DNA of 25,100 nt from CABRXV01 sp900754955 (GCA_902475005.1 CABRXV010000028.1:1-25100), one strand, 5' to 3'. Shown: positions 1 through 8,610, counted from the stretch's first letter. A program made the numbers and translations. Notes: generated from the sequence alone by a model not told the origin.

Positions 1-46
1 GTTCGGGACGCAGAGGCCGCAGGTTCAAATCCTGTCAACCCGACCA
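1..46 (+). tRNA. tRNA-Pro (CGG), 3' part only
   Basis: The window opens inside a tRNA. Base 1 fits tRNA position 31: the anticodon loop TTCGGGA gives anticodon CGG at 4-6, then comes the 3' anticodon strand, a five-base variable loop, a T-arm with loop TTCAAAT (24-30), an acceptor 3' strand CAACCCG, discriminator A and an encoded CCA at 44-46. The spacing matches a standard class I tRNA exactly. The 5' part lies outside the window. The proline identity rests on the anticodon and on the implied CGGG start, which is usual for tRNA-Pro. Confidence 0.93.
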
Positions 47-55
47 TCGAAATCA

Positions 56-89
56 AGCCAGGAGCTTTGCTCCTGGCTTTTTTGTTTTT
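56..89 (+). terminator. Intrinsic terminator of tRNA-Pro
   Basis: A ten-base stem (AGCCAGGAGC with GCTCCTGGCT) around a TTT loop is followed by six T, a G and five more T. It starts ten bases after the tRNA CCA end, so it ends the tRNA transcript and separates it from the ATPase gene. Confidence 0.93.
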
Positions 90-165
90 CAGTCGTCTTG
101 CAAGGGTTTGCCGGAAAAGACTGCTGACGATGTTTCTTGGTCTCTTATACTATCCATTTTTGCAA

Positions 166-195
166 TGGTGTAAATCAGTATAAATTGGTATAAAT
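166..195 (+). repeat. Three tandem 10-bp direct repeats, candidate operator
   Basis: TGGTGTAAAT (166-175), CAGTATAAAT (176-185) and TGGTATAAAT (186-195) follow each other without gaps, 39 bases before the ATPase start codon. The last seven or eight positions are nearly constant (GTATAAAT or GTGTAAAT). A 10-bp period would put the units on one face of the helix. The units also contain TATAAA-like -10 sequences, so they may overlap the promoter. That they form an operator is inference. Confidence 0.6.
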
Positions 196-233
196 AATTC
201 GTGTTGCGGATGGGCGAGAGGCGGGGAGGAGCG

Positions 234-1391
234 ATGACGAAGGTGAACCCCTTCAAACCTACGGCGGGAAAGATTCCGCCCGTTCTCGTGGGGCGTCAGG
301 CCGTGCTCGATGACTTTATCGAAGGTCTGGAGAACGGTGCGGGTGCCCTGGGAAGACTCGTTCTGGTTTCTGGTCAGCGCGGCTACGGAAAAACCGTCAT
401 GCTCGCAGAGTTCAGACGTGCCGCATGTGATCGCGGATGGGAAGTCTTTTCTGAAACGGCTTCCTCCGGGTTGTGCGAGCGTCTTGTGGAGGCTCTGTCC
501 TCTCAGCGCCTGAAGGTAAGCGGTGCCTCGCTAAGCCCGTCGCTCGACATACCTGGCGTTGCGCGTGCGAGTCTGGGCGAGGTGTCTTTCGCCTCACCTC
601 AGGCAAGTGTCCTCTCCTTAAGAAGAGCCGTGAACGATCGTTTGGGAAAGGCGAAGAAGGGGCGTGGCATCGTCGTGACCGTCGATGAGGCTCAAGCTGC
701 TTCGGTGGATGATCTCGTTGCACTCGCCACAACGTTTCAGCATGTGTTGGCAGATCAGGACATGTCGAATGTTCCCGACGCGGAGAAACGCGGTATGGTG
801 CTCGCCTTAGCCGGCCTTCCGTCGCTTTTGGACGAGCTGGTGAACAACCGAGTTCTCACGTTTTTGCGCCGCAGCCAGCGTCAGTATCTGGGTGAGGTTC
901 CCCTTCCCGAGGCGCGGGATGCCTACTTCACGGCGGTGCGCGATGCTGGAAAGCGCATCGACAGGGAAACCGCCGCACGTGCCGCGAGGGCGGCAGAGGG
1001 GCATCCGTACCTTATCCAGCTGGTTGGATACTACATGTGGCGGGCAGCGGATCTGCGCGGATCAGCGCGTATTGAAGATGTTGATGTGGTGCAGGGTAGG
1101 GCCGATGCCCTGGAGGTCTATTACGAAGCGGTGTGCGCACCCGTGTACTACGGGCTTCGCAGCCCCCAGCGGCTCTTCATTGAAGCTATGTCGGCTGACG
1201 ATCCTCAGCCGACGGAGATGTCCGCGCTTCCGGGTCGCACACGACGCACGTCAAGCTGGGCGAGCAAGTATCGGGCTAGCCTCATTCGCGAGCAGGTGAT
1301 AGAACCTGCTGGGTACGGGCGCGTTCGTTTCGCCGTTCCCCATTTGGGGGAGTACATTCGCGAGAAAATCATGTGGCACGACAAGGGCTGA
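234..1391 (+). CDS. AAA-type ATP-binding protein (ORC/Cdc6-like fold), function unknown
   Basis: The product has 385 residues from the ATG at 234, chosen because GGGGAGGA lies just upstream; an in-frame GTG at 201 would add 11 residues but has no such site. It opens with NPFKPTAG and an LVGR motif, as in AAA_16-type ATPases. Walker A is GQRGYGKT at 47-54 and Walker B is GIVVTVDE at 145-152. The last 90 or so residues look like a winged-helix domain, so DNA binding is plausible. No signal peptide or membrane segment is visible. The gene stands alone between a tRNA terminator and tatA and looks less GC-rich than its neighbours, which may mean horizontal origin. No partner gene that would define its role (transposase, nuclease, toxin) is adjacent. 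The ATPase class is clear; the function is not. Confidence 0.85.
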   Translation: MTKVNPFKPTAGKIPPVLVGRQAVLDDFIEGLENGAGALGRLVLVSGQRGYGKTVMLAEFRRAACDRGWEVFSETASSGLCERLVEALSSQRLKVSGASLSPSLDIPGVARASLGEVSFASPQASVLSLRRAVNDRLGKAKKGRGIVVTVDEAQAASVDDLVALATTFQHVLADQDMSNVPDAEKRGMVLALAGLPSLLDELVNNRVLTFLRRSQRQYLGEVPLPEARDAYFTAVRDAGKRIDRETAARAARAAEGHPYLIQLVGYYMWRAADLRGSARIEDVDVVQGRADALEVYYEAVCAPVYYGLRSPQRLFIEAMSADDPQPTEMSALPGRTRRTSSWASKYRASLIREQVIEPAGYGRVRFAVPHLGEYIREKIMWHDKG

Positions 1392-1495
1392 GCGGGGTGT
1401 GCTGAATTGCTGCCGACTTCTCCTTCGTCGTGCACTCTCTACCTCCCGTTCAGCGTGGAATCTTTATAGCGCCGCGTGCCGGGGTGCGCGGTTTG

Positions 1496-1504
1496 TGCTA
1501 GGCT
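1496..1504 (+). promoter_or_regulatory. Candidate extended -10 promoter of tatA
   Basis: TGCTAGGCT fits the TGn-TAnnnT extended -10 pattern that recurs in this window. It would start a leader of about 80 bases before tatA. No convincing -35 box is seen. Confidence 0.4.
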
Positions 1505-1522
1505 GTCGTGCGTTAAGTTGAG

Positions 1523-1543
1523 CGGGGCGCACAGCCCCGTTTT
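1523..1543 (+). terminator. Short GC hairpin with four T in the tatA leader
   Basis: CGGGGC pairs with GCCCCG around a five-base loop and is followed by TTTT. It lies 46 bases before tatA. It could end read-through from the ATPase gene or act as a weak attenuator for tatA. The stem is only six base pairs, so the call is tentative. Confidence 0.45.
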
Positions 1544-1589
1544 CCGCGTTGCAAGGCAACCTGCCTTGATCGAATCGTTGGAGGAGCCA

Positions 1590-1859
1590 ATGAAAATTCT
1601 GGGAATGGGCGTACCCGAGCTTCTCATCATCCTCGTGGTCATCCTGCTGATCTTCGGTCCTAAGAACCTGCCAAAGCTCGGCAGCGCGCTCGGCAAGACC
1701 GTCAAGAACCTGCGTGAGGGCATCGGCACTGACGAGAAGAAAAAGGTCGAGGAGGCTTCCGACGACGAGGTCGTCGAGGAAGTGGTCGAGGAGGTCGTCG
1801 AAGAGGAGCCTACTCCCAAGCGCACCGTCAAGAAGGTTGTGAAGAAGAAGTCCGAGTAA
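1590..1859 (+). CDS. tatA: Twin-arginine translocase subunit TatA
   Basis: The product has 89 residues, starting at the ATG at 1590 behind GGAGGA. It shows the TatA/E layout: a short N-terminus, one membrane helix at about residues 8-21 (PELLIILVVILLIFGP), the FGP hinge, and an amphipathic helix with LPKLGSALGK. TatA oligomerises in the membrane to let folded proteins with RR signal peptides cross. After the amphipathic helix comes an acidic tail of repeated EEVV units, then a lysine-rich end. This unusually charged C-terminus is low complexity and probably disordered in the cytoplasm. No tatC lies in the window, so the rest of the Tat system is elsewhere. TatA is favoured over TatB because of the short length and sequence. 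Confidence 0.93.
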   Translation: MKILGMGVPELLIILVVILLIFGPKNLPKLGSALGKTVKNLREGIGTDEKKKVEEASDDEVVEEVVEEVVEEEPTPKRTVKKVVKKKSE

Positions 1860-1918
1860 CGGCTTCGCGCACAGGGTCGGGCCGCCGCCGTGCGGCTCGG
1901 TCGTCATAGGGTCTACCA

Positions 1919-1943
1919 AGCACGCTTGTTTACCGAGCGTGCT
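1919..1943 (+). other. Hairpin between tatA and greA
   Basis: AGCACGCT pairs perfectly with AGCGTGCT around a nine-base loop, followed by CTTGTATT. There is no real T-tract. It may be a weak tatA terminator or a structure in the greA leader; it ends ten bases before the greA ribosome binding site. Confidence 0.45.
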
Positions 1944-1968
1944 CTTGTATTGAAAGGGAATGAAAACG

Positions 1969-2439
1969 ATGGCAGAAGGCAACTACATCCTTACGCAGGA
2001 AGGCCGCGAGAAGCTCGAGGAGGAGCTTCACTACCTTGAGACCGAGAAGCGCGCCGAGGTGGGCGAGCGTATCAAGGTCGCGCGTGAGTTCGGCGATATC
2101 TCCGAGAACTCCGAGTACGACGACGCCAAGAACGAGCAGGGCATGATGGAGGCGCGCATTGCCGAGATCACGCGCATCCTGTCTGAGGCGACGGTCGTGA
2201 ACACGCCGAAGCGTTCGAGCAAGGTGAACATCGGCTCCACCGTGACCGTCGAGATGAACGGCCGCGAGCGCACCTTCACCATCGTGGGCGGCGCCGAGAG
2301 CGACGTGGCCGCCGGCAAGATCTCGAACGAGTCGCCGGTGGGTGCGGCTCTGCTCGGCCACAAGAAGGGCGACGAGATCACCACCACCGGCCCCACGGGC
2401 AAGGAGATCGTCATGTCCGTGCTGAAGATCGAGCACTAG
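1969..2439 (+). CDS. greA: Transcription elongation factor GreA
   Basis: The product has 156 residues from the ATG at 1969. An ATG at 1960 is in frame but abuts the AAGGG ribosome binding site at 1954-1958, which is well spaced for 1969. GreA enters the secondary channel of paused RNA polymerase and triggers cleavage of the backtracked RNA. The N-terminal coiled coil (about residues 5-75) carries the family signature GDISENSEYDDAKNEQ, whose acidic residues at the hairpin tip act in catalysis. The FKBP-like C-terminal domain ends in GKEIVMSVLKIEH. Length is normal for the family (about 158). A terminator-like hairpin follows, so greA is probably transcribed alone or with tatA. Confidence 0.97.
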   Translation: MAEGNYILTQEGREKLEEELHYLETEKRAEVGERIKVAREFGDISENSEYDDAKNEQGMMEARIAEITRILSEATVVNTPKRSSKVNIGSTVTVEMNGRERTFTIVGGAESDVAAGKISNESPVGAALLGHKKGDEITTTGPTGKEIVMSVLKIEH

Positions 2440-2476
2440 TCGCGCGCATCGTCAAACAAGACAACCCAGATGGTCG

Positions 2477-2510
2477 AAAGCGAGCTCCTCGGGTGCGAGG
2501 GGCTCGCTTT
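2477..2510 (+). terminator. greA terminator hairpin
   Basis: AAAGCGAGC pairs with GCTCGCTTT, and an inner CCTCG/CGAGG helix extends the stem. The T-tract is only the three T of the stem end, but the symmetric A and T flanks and the position 37 bases after greA support termination. Confidence 0.75.
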
Positions 2511-2535
2511 GCATATGTCGCTTGTGTAACGGACG

Positions 2536-2564
2536 TTGCTTTTCTAGCACTCGCCAGGTATGAG
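2536..2564 (+). promoter_or_regulatory. clpC promoter
   Basis: TTGCTT (2536-2541) and TATGAG (2559-2564) are 17 bases apart, a good -35/-10 pair. The -10 lies inside the CIRCE operator, so a bound repressor would block RNA polymerase directly. Confidence 0.6.
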
Positions 2565-2570
2565 TGCTAA
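2544..2570 (+). promoter_or_regulatory. CIRCE element (HrcA operator) upstream of clpC
   Basis: CTAGCACTC, nine bases, then GAGTGCTAA matches the CIRCE consensus TTAGCACTC-N9-GAGTGCTAA at all but the first base. Eight of nine arm positions pair. CIRCE is bound by the heat-shock repressor HrcA. It lies 48 bases before the clpC start codon. Confidence 0.93.
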
Positions 2571-2618
2571 CATGGCGAAGAACACTGTACGAGTAGCATT
2601 TGAGAAACGAGGCACACC

Positions 2619-5204
<2,586 letters not shown>

Positions 5205-5286
5205 GCACCCCACACGGGGCGCGGTATCCGGCTTTGCCTGCGGTAGGCGAGGCCGGCATGCCTGCGTGAAATAAGCTGGCGAACGC

Positions 5287-5327
5287 CGAGGGGCTGCGAG
5301 AAAGCTCGCAGCCCCTCGTTGCATTTT
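5287..5327 (+). terminator. clpC terminator
   Basis: A perfect 14-bp stem (CGAGGGGCTGCGAG with its complement) around AAAG is followed by TTGCATTTT. A weaker hairpin with CCGGC/GCCGG arms lies at 5228-5256, just after the clpC stop. The terminator sits between converging clpC and the minus-strand toxin gene. Confidence 0.88.
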
Positions 5328-5352
5328 CAGATAGGGAAACAGGTGTTTCGAT

Positions 5353-5793
5353 TCAGCCTATCGGGTGAGACCGCACAGGCTCCTTGTCCAAATCGACCTC
5401 GGCCCATTCTTCAAGCATGAGACCCGAAACACGCTTGAACTCGCGTACGTTCGACGTCACGAGAACGGCGTTGTTTGCCAATGCCGTTGCGGCGATGAGG
5501 AGGTCGTTTCGCCTGATGCTCAGACCCTGGCGTTCGAGCTCCGCGCGAATGCGCCCGTAGACGAAAGCACAGGAGCTGTCGAAGGGGATGGTCTCAAAGG
5601 GGAGGAGGAACAGGTCGAGAGCTCGATGGGCGCGTGCGGGATCGTCGCTCTTCTGCGCGCCGACGCGAAGCTCGGCTTCCACGATGGCTGGTATGCGGAA
5701 CAGCTGTGGATCGCTTTCCCGAAGCAGGCGGTAAACGAAGGGAGCCTTTCCGCGTAGGAAGTCAATGCACGTGCAGGAGTCGAGGCAGTACAT
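5353..5793 (-). CDS. PIN-domain toxin, VapC type
   Basis: The product has 146 residues and is a probable Mg-dependent ribonuclease toxin of a type II toxin-antitoxin pair. PIN features are Asp5 in the opening YCLDSC, Glu41 in AELRVG, Asp97 in RRNDLLIAATAL and the VTSNVREF motif near residue 113-119. These match the acidic active site of VapC/FitB-like proteins. Its ATG follows the antitoxin stop codon after two bases, so the two genes are translationally linked. VapC toxins generally cut tRNA or rRNA; the target here cannot be told from sequence. The family is clear; the pairing comes from adjacency. Confidence 0.9.
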   Translation of the reverse strand: MYCLDSCTCIDFLRGKAPFVYRLLRESDPQLFRIPAIVEAELRVGAQKSDDPARAHRALDLFLLPFETIPFDSSCAFVYGRIRAELERQGLSIRRNDLLIAATALANNAVLVTSNVREFKRVSGLMLEEWAEVDLDKEPVRSHPIG

Positions 5794-5795
5794 GG

Positions 5796-6038
5796 CTATC
5801 TCGTCTCCAGGGCGGGGATCTCGTCAGGATCGAATGGCTGATCGGGCGGTTCTGCGAAGCTCTCATCGTCGGCGAGACATCCGTAGAGATCGAAGAATCC
5901 CGAAGGCCATCCGCGCGACAGTTTGCGGGCGCGCAGTTCGTTCACGATGTGGCGTGAGAGCGATGCGCCCGCCCGCTTCGCATCGGAGCGCAGCTCCTCC
6001 ACTAAAGCGTCGTCCATGTACAAGCAGACCTGTGCCAT
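5796..6038 (-). CDS. Ribbon-helix-helix antitoxin of the PIN toxin pair
   Basis: The product has 80 residues from the ATG at 6038, preceded by GGAGGAG; longer in-frame extensions upstream lack such a site and would cross the promoter. The N-terminal 40 residues (MAQVCLYMDDALVEELRSDA, then a helix ending in RHIVNELRARKL) fit a ribbon-helix-helix DNA-binding fold. The acidic, proline-rich tail (about 45-80, with DDESFAEPPDQPFDPDE) is the likely toxin-binding segment. The protein should neutralise the downstream toxin and repress its own operon through the palindrome at 6079-6098. The family name VapB is used loosely, since VapC partners belong to several folds. Confidence 0.85.
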   Translation of the reverse strand: MAQVCLYMDDALVEELRSDAKRAGASLSRHIVNELRARKLSRGWPSGFFDLYGCLADDESFAEPPDQPFDPDEIPALETR

Positions 6039-6078
6039 GATCTCCTCCTTTGCAGCCGATGTACGCGGTGATCTTGGG

Positions 6079-6098
6079 CGTATATGTGCGAGTATACG
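6079..6098 (-). promoter_or_regulatory. Palindromic operator of the antitoxin-toxin operon
   Basis: CGTATA and TATACG are inverted repeats eight bases apart, 41 bases upstream of the antitoxin start. They overlap the predicted -10 box on the minus strand. This is the usual arrangement for autorepression by a ribbon-helix-helix antitoxin. Confidence 0.65.
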
Positions 6099-6120
6099 TG
6101 CTGCTATGGGGGGAGGGCAA
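6091..6120 (-). promoter_or_regulatory. Promoter of the antitoxin-toxin operon
   Basis: On the minus strand TTGCCC (6120-6115) and TATACT (6096-6091) are 18 bases apart. The -10 lies within the palindromic operator. Transcription would start near 6084, about 46 bases before the antitoxin start. Confidence 0.55.
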
Positions 6121-6171
6121 GAGATGCGCGCCATGCCGTTTGCGCCTTTTGCGCGGATGCGGGGCCTTCCG

Positions 6172-6180
6172 TGATACGAT
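6172..6180 (+). promoter_or_regulatory. Extended -10 promoter of the rubredoxin fusion gene
   Basis: TGATACGAT fits the extended -10 pattern TGn-TAnnAT and lies 38 bases before the start codon. No clear -35 box is present. Confidence 0.5.
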
Positions 6181-6218
6181 GGGCGCATCATCGAGTTGAC
6201 GAAGGGAAGGAACCCTCC

Positions 6219-6941
6219 ATGATTGACAAGAAAGCATTCCACGCGCTGAGCTACGGCCTCTACATCATCTCGTCCGAGGCGGACGGACAGGCGGCCGGCT
6301 GCGTGGCGAACACGTTCCAGCAGGTGACGTCTGCGCCGCTGCAGGTGAGCGTGGCGCTCAACAAGGAGAACGTCACGACGGGCGTTATCCGGAAGTCGGG
6401 CCGCCTGGCGGCTGTGTGCCTCGCCCAGGATGCGACGATGGAGCTCATCGGCGCATTCGGCTTCCGCTCGAGCGCTGACGAGGACAAGTTTGCGGGCTTC
6501 GCGTCGGCGCGCGACGAAGCGGGCATTCCCTACGTTGCCGAGCAGACGGTCGCGCGCTTCTCGGGCCGCGTCGTGCACGAGCTCGACCTCGGTTCGCACA
6601 TCCTGTTCGTGGCCGAGATCGATGAGGCCGAGCGCGTCTCTGCTGCCGAGCCGATGACGTACGCCTACTACCACGCGGTGAAGGGCGGCAAGACTCCGCC
6701 GAAGGCGTCGAGCTATCTGGGCGCCGACGAGGACGCCGCCCCGGCTGCAACCGCGCCTGCCGCCGAAGCGTCAGCCGGCGCAGCCGCGGGTGACACCCCG
6801 GCTCCGGGCATGCGCTTCGCATGGCGTTGCACGATCTGCGGCCATATCGAGTACGTCGACGAGCTGCCCGACGACTTCACCTGCCCGCTGTGCGGCATGG
6901 GCAAGGACATGTTCGAGCGCATCGAAGTGCCCGTCGAGTAA
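6219..6941 (+). CDS. hrb: High-molecular-weight rubredoxin: flavin reductase domain fused to rubredoxin
   Basis: The product has 240 residues from the ATG at 6219, preceded by GGGAAGGA at good spacing. Residues 1 to about 160 form a flavin reductase-like FMN-binding domain (opening IDKKAFHALSYGLYIISSE, with the family-typical NTFQQVTS). An Ala/Pro linker follows (about 170-195). The C-terminus is a short rubredoxin with Cys204, Cys207, Cys222 and Cys225 for one iron. In Moorella, Hrb passes electrons from NAD(P)H to a flavodiiron protein that reduces nitric oxide or oxygen; a role in oxidative or nitrosative defence is inferred here. No flavodiiron protein is adjacent. It is a single-gene unit with its own promoter and terminator. 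The domain calls are firm, the physiological partner is not known. Confidence 0.92.
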   Translation: MIDKKAFHALSYGLYIISSEADGQAAGCVANTFQQVTSAPLQVSVALNKENVTTGVIRKSGRLAAVCLAQDATMELIGAFGFRSSADEDKFAGFASARDEAGIPYVAEQTVARFSGRVVHELDLGSHILFVAEIDEAERVSAAEPMTYAYYHAVKGGKTPPKASSYLGADEDAAPAATAPAAEASAGAAAGDTPAPGMRFAWRCTICGHIEYVDELPDDFTCPLCGMGKDMFERIEVPVE

Positions 6942-6952
6942 TCGCACATCGC

Positions 6953-6988
6953 ATCGCCCCCGTGCCTGCTCCGCACGGGGGCGATTTC
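6953..6988 (+). terminator. Terminator after the rubredoxin fusion gene
   Basis: A 13-bp stem (ATCGCCCCCGTGC with its complement) around a seven-base loop ends in TTTCT. It starts 12 bases after the stop codon. Confidence 0.88.
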
Positions 6989-7030
6989 TACGTTTGACCG
7001 GACTCGAACGCCGCCGTTGCGCGCATCGCG

Positions 7031-7036
7031 TATACT
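7031..7036 (+). promoter_or_regulatory. Candidate -10 box of ispD
   Basis: TATACT lies 42 bases before the ispD start codon. No good -35 or TG extension is seen, so the call rests on the hexamer and its position. Confidence 0.45.
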
Positions 7037-7077
7037 GGGGGTCAACGAGGGGAGCAACCGAGCCGAGGGGGCGCGTC

Positions 7078-7920
7078 ATGACTAAGATAGTTGATCCGAT
7101 TTTCGAGCCGGAGGCTCTGCGTGAAGCCGACTTCGTGCTGGAGGACCCCGACTTCGACGCCCTCAACCAGTCTCAGCTGTCGCTCAAGGGCACGCTCGAC
7201 AAGAAACCCCAGACGGCGGCGATCATCCTCGCCGGCGGCACGGGCGAGCGCTTCGGCCGCGAAGGCGGCAAGCAGCTCGTCGAGATCGCGGGCAAGCCGA
7301 TTCTCACGTGGTCGGCGGAGGCGTTCGACGCCGTGGGCGATGTGGGGCTCATCGTGATCGTGTGCCCCGAGGACCGCTCGGAGGAGTACCTCAAGCGCGC
7401 GATCGACCCGTTCCCCTTCGTCACGCCCGTGGTGCTCGCGCCCGCTGGCGCGATTCGCCAGGAATCGGCGCTCTCGGGCCTCAACTACGTGGGCGACGAG
7501 TTCGAGTACGTGGTGCTGCACGATGGCGCGCGTCCGCTCATCTCGCCCGACATGATCCTGCACACGATCAACACCCTCAAGGGCAACTTCGACGCCGACG
7601 GCGCGGTGGTGGCGCATCCCGCCATCGACACGCTCAAGGTGGTCGAGGACGGCGTGATCATGGGCACGCCCGATCGCCGCGTGTTCTGGAACGCGCAGAC
7701 GCCGCAGGTGTTCCGCACCGGCATCTACCGTCGCGCCCACGCCTCGGCGCTCGCCGACGGCTTCGTGGGCACCGACGACTCGTCGCTCATCGAGCGACTC
7801 GGCGGCAAGGTGCTCGTGGTGGAGGGCAAGCGCGACAACATCAAGCTCACGGTGCCCGAGGACTACGTCATGCTCGCAAGCGCGGTGCGCATGCTGCAGG
7901 ATCGCGCCGAACGCGCGTAG
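7078..7920 (+). CDS. ispD: 2-C-methyl-D-erythritol 4-phosphate cytidylyltransferase IspD
   Basis: The product has 280 residues from the ATG at 7078. IspD joins MEP to CTP to give CDP-methylerythritol in the non-mevalonate isoprenoid pathway. The nucleotidyltransferase core begins near residue 45 with AAIILAGGTGERFG and KQLVEIAGKPIL. VVLHDGARPL, AHPAIDTLKVV, AQTPQVFRTGI and the closing NIKLTVPED are all IspD hallmarks. A 45-residue N-terminal extension rich in acidic residues is not part of usual IspD (about 230 residues). The ATG is the natural start since codon use stays typical and the upstream frame crosses the preceding terminator. ispF follows after 119 bases, as in many bacteria, which supports the assignment. 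Confidence 0.95.
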   Translation: MTKIVDPIFEPEALREADFVLEDPDFDALNQSQLSLKGTLDKKPQTAAIILAGGTGERFGREGGKQLVEIAGKPILTWSAEAFDAVGDVGLIVIVCPEDRSEEYLKRAIDPFPFVTPVVLAPAGAIRQESALSGLNYVGDEFEYVVLHDGARPLISPDMILHTINTLKGNFDADGAVVAHPAIDTLKVVEDGVIMGTPDRRVFWNAQTPQVFRTGIYRRAHASALADGFVGTDDSSLIERLGGKVLVVEGKRDNIKLTVPEDYVMLASAVRMLQDRAERA

Positions 7921-7984
7921 CGCGCGTTGCGGCCGCGCGGCAGGCGGCGCACGTGCGCGGAGCGGCGCACAACCTAACGGTTTC

Positions 7985-8020
7985 GCAGCGGCGTTCGCGG
8001 TTATCCGCGGGCGCCGCTGC
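7985..8020 (+). other. Strong hairpin just upstream of ispF
   Basis: GCAGCGGCG (7985-7993) pairs with CGCCGCTGC (8012-8020), and an inner CGCGG/CCGCG helix closes on a TTAT loop: 14 base pairs with one two-base mismatch. It ends six bases before the ispF ribosome binding site. There is no T-tract. It may set the translation or stability of ispF mRNA. Confidence 0.6.
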
Positions 8021-8039
8021 TCGGCAGGGGAGGACATCC

Positions 8040-8540
8040 ATGGACATTCGGAATCTGCGCACAGGGCTCGGCATGGACGTTCATGCCTTCGCCGAGGGTC
8101 GCAAGCTCATCCTGGGAGGCGTTGACATCCCGCACAGTCGCGGACTGCTCGGGCACTCCGACGCCGATGTGCTCGCGCATGCGATCGCAGACGCGCTGCT
8201 CGGCGCGGTGCGCGGCGGCGACATCGGCAAGCTCTTTCCCGATACCGACCCCGCCTACAAGGATGCCGACTCGCTTAAGTTGCTGGCCGCGGTGGCCGGC
8301 TTCGTGCGCGAACGGGGATTCGAGATCGTCGACGTCGATTCGGTCATTGCGGCGCAGGCCCCCAAGCTCTCGCCGTACCGCGACCAGATGCGCGCCAACC
8401 TCGCCCGCGCCATGGGCGTCGCGGTGGAGAACGTGGGCGTGAAGGCCACAACCACCGAGCACCTCGGCTTCGAGGGGCGCGAGGAGGGCGTCACCGCGTA
8501 TGCGACCTGTCTCGTCATGCGGCAGGGCTGCGAAGAGTAA
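8040..8540 (+). CDS. ispF: 2-C-methyl-D-erythritol 2,4-cyclodiphosphate synthase IspF
   Basis: The product has 166 residues; the ATG at 8040 follows GGGGAGGA by five bases. IspF cyclises CDP-ME-2-phosphate to MEcPP with release of CMP and acts two steps after IspD. The zinc ligands Asp13, His15 (GMDVHAF) and His47 are present within the signature GHSDADVLAHAIADALLGA. The FPDTDPAYKDADS segment and the closing KATTTEHLGFEGREEG are also typical. Length is normal (about 160). ispE is not nearby. A hairpin lies directly upstream. Confidence 0.97.
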   Translation: MDIRNLRTGLGMDVHAFAEGRKLILGGVDIPHSRGLLGHSDADVLAHAIADALLGAVRGGDIGKLFPDTDPAYKDADSLKLLAAVAGFVRERGFEIVDVDSVIAAQAPKLSPYRDQMRANLARAMGVAVENVGVKATTTEHLGFEGREEGVTAYATCLVMRQGCEE

Positions 8541-8553
8541 ACGATGCAGGTGG

Positions 8554-8576
8554 CACGGAGGCCGTTTTTCTCCGTG
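8554..8576 (+). other. Hairpin after ispF
   Basis: CACGGAG pairs with CTCCGTG around a nine-base loop that holds five T, 13 bases after the ispF stop codon. A shorter alternative stem, ACGG with CCGT, would be followed by TTTT. It may end ispF transcripts; the call is uncertain. Confidence 0.4.
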
Positions 8577-8610
8577 TTGCCCGGCGTTTTCTCGCGAAGC
8601 GGGCGATGCC

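Noticed and set aside
1..50. tRNA 3' end as integration site (attB/attL) of a mobile element
   Set aside because: No second copy of the tRNA 3' sequence, integrase or phage gene was seen in the window. The adjacent ATPase alone does not prove an island.
7308..8040. Upstream extension of the ispF frame through ispD
   Set aside because: It is an Arg/Gly-rich out-of-frame reading of ispD. The strong ribosome binding site at 8027-8034 and IspF homology begin at 8040.
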